This document shows, piece by piece, positions 36,032 to 43,300 of a stretch of DNA of 64,000 bases (the first letter of the stretch is position 1; every line of letters starts with the position of its first letter). The notes beneath the pieces were generated by a model that was not told the origin of the DNA, did not search any database, and saw nothing but the letters and a program-made list of their open reading frames with translations. The position numbers and the translations under genes were made by a program. Origin of the DNA: an uncultured Opitutia bacterium. Its GTDB lineage: Bacteria > Verrucomicrobiota > Verrucomicrobiia > Opitutales > Opitutaceae. The stretch covers positions 1 to 64,000 of the forward strand of contig CALFZM010000366.1 of assembly GCA_937952235.1 (NCBI GenBank), given 5' to 3'.

Positions 36032-38887
36032 TCAATAGGAATACGTCAGGCCCAGCGAGGTGGTGACGCCGCGGCGATGCGACGAGCGCACGTAGTCCTG
36101 GCCTCGATACGAGTAGGTCTCCTCGGCCGCACGATCCAGGAGGTTCTTGCTCGAGAGCGACAGCTTCCAGCGCTCGCCGAGCCGCTGCCGCCAGATGACG
36201 TCCAGCGTGGGCGCCGGCTGCTCGAAGACATTCGGCGTGCCGGGCGGGCTGACCTGGGCCATCCGCTCGCCGAAGAGGTTGTAGTACACGCTCACCGTCG
36301 TGCCCAGGCGCGCGTGGTTGTAGGTGAAGTCGAGGTTGACCAGGTACGGCGACTGCCCGGTGAGTTCCCGCGTGGCAGGCGCACCCGGCTCATAGATCCG
36401 GATCAGCGCGAGTTCGGCCGCGGTGATGTCGACGGAGGACTCGACCCACGTGAAGTTGAAGCCTCCGGAGAGGCCGCGCAGCCGCTCGGAAAGGAAGCCG
36501 AGGTTCTTGCGCAGCTCGAACTCGATGCCCGTCACCTCGCCGCGCGGCGCGTTCTGGTACTGCAACTCGCCGCTGTTCACGATCGAGAACACGCCGCGCT
36601 CGATCGGGTCCGTCATCCGCTTGTGAAACAGGCTCACGGCCACGATCTCGCCGCGACGGGGAAACCACTCCCAGCGGAGGTCGTAATTGTTGATCGTCGT
36701 CCGGCGAAGGCTCGGGTTTCCGATATAGACAAAGTCACCGACGAACTCGAAGGAGGTGTAGTCCGCGATCTCGCGGAAGTTCGGCCGGGCGATCGTCTTC
36801 GTCACCGCCGCGCGCAGGTTCATGCGCGGGCTCAGGGCGTAGACCAGGCTGGCCGAGGGCAGGTTGTCGTCATTGTCGAGCAGCCCGGCCCGGCGGCGCG
36901 GATCGCGGCTGCGCACGTCGAGCTTCGTGCTTTCGCGACGCAGCCCGCCGATCAGCCGGAGATCCCGCGTGAGTCCGAGATCGACCATGCCGTACCACGC
37001 CGTCACTTCCTGGTCGCCGAGGTAGCTGTTGCCGGCGGAGCCGGTTTCCACGAGGTAGAGCTGGCCCGGGCGGAACCGCCCCGTGGCCGGATCGACCTGG
37101 CCCACCTGCGACTCCCGCAGGAAGTTCCGCTCGTCGCCATCGTAACGGAGGACCGTGCTGTTGTACTCGAAGAGGCGCTCGTTGAAGATCCGCTCCGTGC
37201 GGGCGAAGGCGCCGCCGACCTTGACCAGGGCATTCGACCCGGCCCAGGCGGGCAGCGGCACGGAGAGATCCAGCGAGTAATCTTTTCTCGCTTCCTGCAG
37301 GTCCCGGAAGAAACGCGCCGGTCGCGGCAATCCGGACGCCTCGAAGAACTGATTTCCGTCCTGGGTCTGGAAGGTGCTGAAATAACGCGTGTCGGGCTCG
37401 TCCTGCGTCGTCGTCGCGTCGGTGATGCTCCACTGCAGGCGGGCGTCACGCCAGCCGGGGAACAGGTGCTTGCCCGTGAGCTGCAGCGACTGCAGCGAGC
37501 GCTCCGTATAGCGCAGCGTGCGGGTGGTGAAGACCTCGGTCTCGCTGATGCCGCCCCCGGCGACGTTCAGGCCGGTCTGGCGGCGGGCCATGTCGTTGCC
37601 CGACTGGTTGAACAGGGTGTTCAGGCTGACCTGGTGCTCGGGGTTGAACTGGTAGGCGACGTTCACGATCGCCCCGAGCAGCGCGTCGTCCTCACTGCGC
37701 GTGTCGCTCAGTCGGACGAGCGGCGCCAACGCGGGCGAGTTGACTCCCTGGCGCTCGTAGCGCCCGAGCACGCCGTCGGTGTAGCCGCTGAAGCTGCGCT
37801 CGTACGACAGGCTCGCGGCGTAGCCGAGCTTGCGGCCGAAGAGGCGTGTCTGCCCGCCGACGGCTGCCGCGAAACTGTGGTTGAACGGCGCGTCCTTGCT
37901 GCCCGGAGCCATCACGGGCGAGAAGGCGCGGGTGAGCCGGCCGATGTCGGCATCCACGGTGGGCGTCGAGAATCGGAGCGGGATGCGCTGCCCGCCGACT
38001 TCCGCCGGCAGATCGCGGCCGCCGTCGTCGCGCCCCCAGGCGTTGCTGCCACCGCCGGTGGTAAGGAAACGACGGCCGGAAACGCGGGAGTTGTGGGCGA
38101 ACGAGGCGGACACGGAGCTGGTGAACTGCTCGGGAAACTCCTTCGTCTTCAGGTCGACGCTGCCGCCGGTGAAGTTGCCGGGGCGATCGGGCGTGAACGT
38201 CTTCGTCGTCACGATCGCGTCGATCAGGTCGCTGGGAAACATGTCCATGTTCACCGCCCGCCGATCCGGGTCGGCGCTCGGCACCTCCACACCATTCACC
38301 TGCGTCGAGCTGTACCGCTCGCCGAGTCCGCGGATGTAGACGTACTTTCCGCCGACCACGGATGCGCCCGTCACGGCCTTCATCGCCGCGGCCGCCGTGC
38401 CGAAACCGAGCTTGCTCATCTGGTCGGAGCCGATCGCGTCGCTCACCGCGGTCGCCTTCTGCCGCGCCGACAGCAGGCCCACGCCGGAATTCTGCACCAC
38501 CTCGGCCGACACGGAGAACGCCTCCATCCGGATCACGGGCTCGCGGTTCACTCCGAGCGGCACGTCGACGCGCGCCGCCAGTCCAGCCATCACCGCCACG
38601 CCGCTGACGTTGGCCGGCTGGAAACCCTCCTTGCTCACCCGCACCTCCCGCAGTCCCGCGGGCACTCCCGCCACCTGGAACGCGCCGTCGAGATCGGTCG
38701 TCGTCGTCGCCTCCACGCCCGCGATGGCCACCGTCGCCCCCGCCACTCCGCGCCCGGTCTCCGGGTTGATGACCTGCCCTGCCACCGTGCCGACGGGCGT
38801 CTCCGCCGCCCGCAGCGCGCCCAGCACCGCCGCGAATACGATCATCACACCGGCGCAGCGGCGGAGGAGGAACGAGAACGTCTTCAT
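36032..38887 (-). CDS. TonB-dependent receptor with Pho-box-like promoter
   Basis: 951 aa from ATG 38887, signal MIVFAAVLGALRAAE. CarboxypepD_reg-like domain VAGQVINPETGRGVAGATV (about 35-110). The plug differs from the other three receptors: ARQKATAVSDAIGSDQMSK, YVYIRGLGERYSSTQVNGVE, TFTPDRPGNFTGGSVDLKTK. The barrel ends SLGLTYSY. With the downstream secreted protein it forms a two-gene unit, presumably for a phosphate-bearing ligand, given the repeats upstream. Confidence 0.85.
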   Translation of the reverse strand: MKTFSFLLRRCAGVMIVFAAVLGALRAAETPVGTVAGQVINPETGRGVAGATVAIAGVEATTTTDLDGAFQVAGVPAGLREVRVSKEGFQPANVSGVAVMAGLAARVDVPLGVNREPVIRMEAFSVSAEVVQNSGVGLLSARQKATAVSDAIGSDQMSKLGFGTAAAAMKAVTGASVVGGKYVYIRGLGERYSSTQVNGVEVPSADPDRRAVNMDMFPSDLIDAIVTTKTFTPDRPGNFTGGSVDLKTKEFPEQFTSSVSASFAHNSRVSGRRFLTTGGGSNAWGRDDGGRDLPAEVGGQRIPLRFSTPTVDADIGRLTRAFSPVMAPGSKDAPFNHSFAAAVGGQTRLFGRKLGYAASLSYERSFSGYTDGVLGRYERQGVNSPALAPLVRLSDTRSEDDALLGAIVNVAYQFNPEHQVSLNTLFNQSGNDMARRQTGLNVAGGGISETEVFTTRTLRYTERSLQSLQLTGKHLFPGWRDARLQWSITDATTTQDEPDTRYFSTFQTQDGNQFFEASGLPRPARFFRDLQEARKDYSLDLSVPLPAWAGSNALVKVGGAFARTERIFNERLFEYNSTVLRYDGDERNFLRESQVGQVDPATGRFRPGQLYLVETGSAGNSYLGDQEVTAWYGMVDLGLTRDLRLIGGLRRESTKLDVRSRDPRRRAGLLDNDDNLPSASLVYALSPRMNLRAAVTKTIARPNFREIADYTSFEFVGDFVYIGNPSLRRTTINNYDLRWEWFPRRGEIVAVSLFHKRMTDPIERGVFSIVNSGELQYQNAPRGEVTGIEFELRKNLGFLSERLRGLSGGFNFTWVESSVDITAAELALIRIYEPGAPATRELTGQSPYLVNLDFTYNHARLGTTVSVYYNLFGERMAQVSPPGTPNVFEQPAPTLDVIWRQRLGERWKLSLSSKNLLDRAAEETYSYRGQDYVRSSHRRGVTTSLGLTYSY

Positions 38888-38939
38888 GCCGCGCAGCACG
38901 CCACGCGGCAATCGCCGGTCGCAATGCAAATGCCGCCGC

Positions 38940-38998
38940 GTGACGGAGACTTAACGGCGCCGTCACGCGTTCGACACCGAGTGACGATCGGGTGACGC
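38940..38998 (-). promoter_or_regulatory. Two Pho-box-like repeats upstream of TonB receptor
   Basis: On the minus strand, distal pair GCGTCAC-CCGA-TCGTCAC (38981-38998) and proximal pair CCGTTAA-GTCT-CCGTCAC (38940-38957), each with 11-bp spacing. The proximal pair ends 52 bp before the receptor ATG. Confidence 0.62.
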
Positions 38999-39097
38999 CC
39001 GCCCGGTGGCGCGGCCTCTCCCGGCCGGCCGGAGCAGGGGCCATGCGCCCTGCGCCGCAATCACGTCTTGGAGGAAGGGGACGGCCGTGCTCCGGCG

Positions 39098-39904
39098 TCA
39101 CTCCGACGCCGGCTGCAGGGCCGCGTTCTCCGCGATGCCCTCGTCACGGTCGATTGGATACCGGCGCACGAAGTCCGTGTACTGGATCAGCTCGAACCGC
39201 CCGTCCCAGTGCTCCACGATCGCGGTGAGCGACTCCACCCAGTCGCCCGAGTTGAGGTAGTGCACGCCGCCGAGGGACTTGTCGGCCGCGGTGTGGATAT
39301 GCCCGCACATCACGCCCACGCAGTCCCGCTGCCGCGCGAGCTGCACGATGTGATCCTCGAACTTGGAGATGTGGCTGACGGCCTCCTTGACCCGGGCCTT
39401 GATCGCGCGGCTCAGCGACCAGTACTCCCGTCCCCGCCAGGCGCGCCAGGCGTTGTAGAGACGGTTCAGCCGCAGGAGCGCCCGGTAGCCCCAGTCGCCG
39501 AGGTGGGCGAGGAAGACGAAGTTCTTCGTGACCGTGTCGAAGATGTCGCCGTGCAGCACCAGGTACGGTCCATTCAGTGCCTCGTGCACGTGGTCCTCGA
39601 CGATGCTGAGGTTCTCGAAGTCGAGGGGGAGGAAGCTCGAGAGGATGTCGTCGTGGTTGCCGCGCACGTAGATGACCTGCGTGTCGCGCTTCTCGAGTTT
39701 CTTGAGCACGATGCGGACGAAGCGCGTATGCGCCTTCGTCCACGCCCCGCCGCGCCGGAGCTGCCACCCGTCGATGATGTCGCCATTGAGGATCAGCTTG
39801 TCGCAGCGCACGTGGCGCAGGAAGTGATTCACCTCCGCCGCCTTCGAGTCCAGCGTGCCGAGGTGCACGTCCGAGAGGATGACCGTCCGCACGTGGAGTT
39901 TCAT
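39098..39904 (-). CDS. PlcP-like metallophosphoesterase (phospholipid-degrading, lipid remodelling)
   Basis: 268 aa, calcineurin-type, superficially like LpxH. SDVHLGT, GDIIDGWQLRR, YVRGNHDD, VLHGDIFDTV and CGHIHTA supply the metal ligands. Flanking features match alphaproteobacterial PlcP rather than LpxH: LAHLGDWGY, REYWSLSRAIKARVKEAV, ISKFEDHIV and LNSGDWVESLTAIVEHWDG. PlcP removes the phosphate head group from phosphatidylglycerol and phosphatidylethanolamine under phosphate starvation, giving diacylglycerol for glycosyltransferases. It is the last gene of the lipid operon, and its ATG overlaps the kinase stop. LpxH-like activity is the main alternative. Confidence 0.75.
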   Translation of the reverse strand: MKLHVRTVILSDVHLGTLDSKAAEVNHFLRHVRCDKLILNGDIIDGWQLRRGGAWTKAHTRFVRIVLKKLEKRDTQVIYVRGNHDDILSSFLPLDFENLSIVEDHVHEALNGPYLVLHGDIFDTVTKNFVFLAHLGDWGYRALLRLNRLYNAWRAWRGREYWSLSRAIKARVKEAVSHISKFEDHIVQLARQRDCVGVMCGHIHTAADKSLGGVHYLNSGDWVESLTAIVEHWDGRFELIQYTDFVRRYPIDRDEGIAENAALQPASE

Positions 39905-40842
39905 GGCAGTTGGAGGGCGAAACCCGATGGCGCGCGGTCCCCGGTGGCCACCGCGCCCGAATCGAAGGGAATCAGCAGCCGGAGGCTGCGCGGCTGGACC
40001 ACGACTTCGACCGCCGCGGCCGCGGCATGGGTCTCGCCGTCGGTGTGGATCAGGCCGGGTGTCGCCCGTTCGATCACGAACCGGGCGCCCCGCAGGCGGT
40101 GCACGAGCGGACTGCGGTCGATCGTGCCGAGGAACAGCCGCGGCACCAGGGCGGCCGCCGCCCGCAGGCCGGCCGCGCGCACGGCGACGAGGTCGAGCTG
40201 CCCGTCGTCGACCCGGGCGCCGGGCGCGATGCGCGCGTGGTTGCCGTATTGATCGGAGTTGGCGACGGCCACGAGGAGAAGTTCGAGATCCTCCCGCTGG
40301 CCGCCGCAGCGGATCGTGACATGCTCGCCGCGCCGCTCGCGCCAGGCATGCCAGGCCACGCGGGCATAGGCGGGCAGGCCGCGTCGTGTGAGCTGGTTGA
40401 ACCGGCGGCTCACGTCGGCGTCGAGGCCGAGTCCCATCGCGTTGAAGAAGGGCCGGCCGTTGGCCGTGCCCGTATCGATGCTCACGATCCGGGAGCCGGT
40501 CCCGCTCGCGAGTTCCAGGGCGCCAAGTGGCGAGCGGGGCAGCCCGAGGTGGAGCGCCAGGCCGTTCCCCGAGCCGCACGGCACGAGCGCGAGCGCCGCC
40601 GGCGTGTGCAGCAGCCCCTGGGCGACCTCGTTCATGGTGCCGTCGCCGCCGACCGCCACGACCACGTCGTGCCCGGCCGCCACCGCCTCGCGCGCGAGGA
40701 TCGTGGCGTGCCCCGGGCCCTCGGTGACGGAGAGCCGGGCATCGAGGGCGCGCGCCGCGATGAACTCGCGGATCGATGCGGCCAGGCTCGGGCGCCGCCG
40801 GTTGCGCCCCGAATGCGGATTGAAGATGAAGCAGGTCTTCAT
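39901..40842 (-). CDS. Diacylglycerol/lipid kinase, YegS/BmrU family
   Basis: 313 aa. FIFNPHSGRN start, catalytic-site motif VAVGGDGTMNEVAQGL and LALVPCGSGNGLALHLGLP are the DAGK_cat hallmarks. It would phosphorylate diacylglycerol or another lipid alcohol with ATP. In an operon with PlcP and two glycosyltransferases it may return unused diacylglycerol to phosphatidate, or act on a different lipid. ATGA overlaps on both sides show tight translational coupling. Confidence 0.88.
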   Translation of the reverse strand: MKTCFIFNPHSGRNRRRPSLAASIREFIAARALDARLSVTEGPGHATILAREAVAAGHDVVVAVGGDGTMNEVAQGLLHTPAALALVPCGSGNGLALHLGLPRSPLGALELASGTGSRIVSIDTGTANGRPFFNAMGLGLDADVSRRFNQLTRRGLPAYARVAWHAWRERRGEHVTIRCGGQREDLELLLVAVANSDQYGNHARIAPGARVDDGQLDLVAVRAAGLRAAAALVPRLFLGTIDRSPLVHRLRGARFVIERATPGLIHTDGETHAAAAAVEVVVQPRSLRLLIPFDSGAVATGDRAPSGFALQLP

Positions 40843-42005
40843 GCGGAAGCGGCGGCGGCCCGGAACGGCAGCGGCACGGGCTCCGCCGTGGCCAGCTCGC
40901 CCGCGTGGCCGAGCACGGCCGAGGCGATGTCGTGCGCCGCCCCCGGGCGCGACAGCGGCGCCAGCGCGGTCCGCCATTCGCGCCAGACTCCTCCGCCGGC
41001 GGCAAACGCCCGCTCCAGCGCCGCGATCACCGCGGGCGCCGTCGTGGCGAGGGCGCCGACGCCGTGCCGGCGCAGCAGCTCCCAGTTGCCCTCCTCCTGG
41101 CCGGGCACGATCTGGTTGACGATCATCGGACACCGGGCGGCGAGGGCCTCCTGGGTGGTGGCGCCGCCGGCCTTACTGATCACGACGTGGTGGGAGAGCA
41201 GCAGCCGCGGAATCTCGTCGGTCCAGCCCAGAATTCGCGTCGCCGCGGTCCGCCCGCGCGCCACCGACTCGAGCTCACGCTGCAACGCGGCGTTCCGGCC
41301 GACCGTGCACGTCACCTCCCACGACGTGGTCGTGAGCAGGCGGCGCGCGGTTGCCGCCGCCTCGGGCTGGCGGGAGTTGATGATGTACAGGACGCGCGGC
41401 ACCCCGCCCGCGACGAGGTCGGGCGGGCCAGGCTCGGTCCCGGCGGCCGCGAACACCGGCGGCACCGGGAATCCGGCGACGTGCAGCCGGCGGGAATCGA
41501 CGCCCGCCGCTCGCAGCACGGCGGCGGAATCCTCGTTGGGCAGGAACCAGCCGTCGGACGGGGCGCGCCACCACAGCGAATTGATGCTGATCGAGTCGGT
41601 CACCACGGTGAACACCGGGCCGCTCCAGCCGCCGCGGCGGGAGAGCTCCTCCAGGAGAAATCCGTAGACCGGATACGTCGTGCACACCGCCTCCGGAGCG
41701 TGGGCCGCGAGCAGGCGGCCGAGGGCCCGCCGTTCGGCGAGCAGGCGGCGAAGGACCGAGGGCAGGAGCCGCGAGCGATGCATCCAGGCGTAGGCGGCGC
41801 GCCAGACCCAGGGCGCCCGGTTGATCAACCCGAGGTAGCTGCGGCGGGCCAGGGCATTGCCGCGCGGTGCCGCCAGCTCGAACACGTCCGCCACCCGGGC
41901 GGTGCCGGGGCCGCCGAGCTGGTCGAAGCCCGTCGCGAGCGCCCGGGCCGCGGCATTGTGCCCCTCGCCGAAACCGGCGGTGAGGATGATCACCCGCGGT
42001 CTCAT
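40839..42005 (-). CDS. MGDG-synthase-like GT28 glycosyltransferase
   Basis: 388 aa. The N-terminal TAGFGEGHNAAARAL corresponds to the GGGH-x-x-A-x-A acceptor motif of monogalactosyl-diacylglycerol synthases. The C-terminal ISKAGGATTQEALAARCPMI followed by GQEEGNWELL matches their nucleotide-sugar site. It is expected to add a hexose to diacylglycerol at the inner membrane. Its ATG overlaps the stop of the GT4 gene and its stop overlaps the kinase start. Confidence 0.83.
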   Translation of the reverse strand: MRPRVIILTAGFGEGHNAAARALATGFDQLGGPGTARVADVFELAAPRGNALARRSYLGLINRAPWVWRAAYAWMHRSRLLPSVLRRLLAERRALGRLLAAHAPEAVCTTYPVYGFLLEELSRRGGWSGPVFTVVTDSISINSLWWRAPSDGWFLPNEDSAAVLRAAGVDSRRLHVAGFPVPPVFAAAGTEPGPPDLVAGGVPRVLYIINSRQPEAAATARRLLTTTSWEVTCTVGRNAALQRELESVARGRTAATRILGWTDEIPRLLLSHHVVISKAGGATTQEALAARCPMIVNQIVPGQEEGNWELLRRHGVGALATTAPAVIAALERAFAAGGGVWREWRTALAPLSRPGAAHDIASAVLGHAGELATAEPVPLPFRAAAASA

Positions 42006-43050
42006 GCCACCGCCGCGACCGGCCCGCCGGCGGCACTGCCGGCGACCGAGAGCAGGTCGGCCTCGAACCGGCCGATGACCTGGTCCCACGACTGGGCCTC
42101 GACCGCGAGCCGCGCCGCGGGCCGCAGCTGCGCGCGCAACATCGGGTCGGTCGCGAGCATGACGGCGGCGTCGACGAGCGCCTCCGGCCGGTCGCACGGC
42201 GCGACGAGCCCGCTGCGGCCGTGGCGGATAAACTGCTGCGCCGCGGCGTAGTCGAATCCTGCGACCGCGAGCTCACTGGCCATCGCCTCCGTGAGGACGT
42301 TGCCGAACGTCTCCGTGAGGCTCGCGTGGATGTAGATGTCGGCCGAGGCGTAGTGCCGCGCGAGCTCCCCGCGCGAGACGAAACCCGTGAAGATGCAGCC
42401 CGGGTGGTCCCGTTGCAGCCGGGAGCGCAGGGGCCCGTCCCCGACCAGGACGAAGCGGCACCGCGGATTGGACTGCCGCATCGCGGCGAAGGCCCGCATG
42501 AGCAGGTCGTAGTTCTTCTCCGCCGCCATCCGGCCGGCGTGGATGACGACTGGTTCGTCGCCAGAGGCGTCCCACGTGGCCCGCAGCGCGGCGCACCGCC
42601 GCGCCGGATGAAACTGCCAGGTGTCGACCCCGCGCGACAGCAGCGCCACGTCGGTGAAACCGGCGGCGGCCAGCTCGGCGGACAGTTCCGCGGTGGGCAC
42701 GAACGTGCGCCGCGTGCGGTTGTGCACCCGCCGCAGCCAGCCGAGCACGACCCGTCCGAAGAGACCGAACCCGTAGTGGCGCGAGCAGATCCTCGACAAC
42801 GCCAGGACCTACGAGGAGCAGGTATTCAGGATCCGAGCCGCAGCAGCGGGTAACGCGGGATCGGCACCCCCGGCAGCGGCACCTGCACGTATTCCGGATG
42901 GGTCCCGGCGGGGGGCAGGTCGGGGCGCCGCGGGCGGTAGACGCGCACCGCGTGACCGCGCCGGCCGAGCTCGCGCGCAATGACGCCGAACGTCATCGCC
43001 ACGCCATTGATCTCGGGCGGGAACGTTTCGGTGACGACGGCGAGTTTCAC
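42002..43050 (-). pseudogene. GT4 glycosyltransferase (SqdX/MgtA-like), interrupted
   Basis: The start MKLAVVTETFPPEINGVAMT (ATG 43050) and the C-terminal domain (RHYGFGLFGR, VIHAGRMAAEKNYDLLMRAF, GFVSRGELARHYASADIYIHASLTETFGNVLTEAMA) belong to one GT4 lipid glycosyltransferase. The first part stops at a TGA (42826-42828) after LLRLGS. The second part resumes about 45 bp later in another frame. About 60 residues expected between them are missing. The intervening 51 bases (42783-42833) read on the opposite strand as EQILDNARTYEEQVFRI, which resembles a tyrosyl-tRNA synthetase segment. This is either a real rearrangement or an assembly join error. As written, the first gene of the lipid operon is broken. 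Confidence 0.7.
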
Positions 43051-43110
43051 GGGGAAGGCGGGACGGCTTCCGCCCGCGCGCCGAGTAGAACCGGCGTTGG
43101 TCGCGAACGC

Positions 43111-43138
43111 ATGACGGTGTCGTTACAATTCGGATACT
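43111..43138. promoter_or_regulatory. Pho-box-like repeats between lipid operon and TonB receptor
   Basis: On the minus strand, TTGTAAC-GACA-CCGTCAT (43111-43128) matches the Pho box layout, with CCGTCAT differing from CTGTCAT by one base. A third, weaker unit (TAGTATC) lies 11 bp further out. The site is 60 bp from the GT4 ATG and 163 bp from the TonB receptor ATG on the other side, so it could serve both. Confidence 0.62.
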
Positions 43139-43300
43139 AATGCGGCCCCCGGCGGGCCCGTTGTGACGTCCTTGTCGCGGCGCCGCCACCGAACCGGCAC
43201 CCGTGGCCGGCATCCTGCGCGGGTTCCGGCCACCCGCCGCCCGCGGGTGGAAGCCGGATTCGTTCCGTCCCGCTCTCCCTCCAACACCCGAGTCCAAGCC

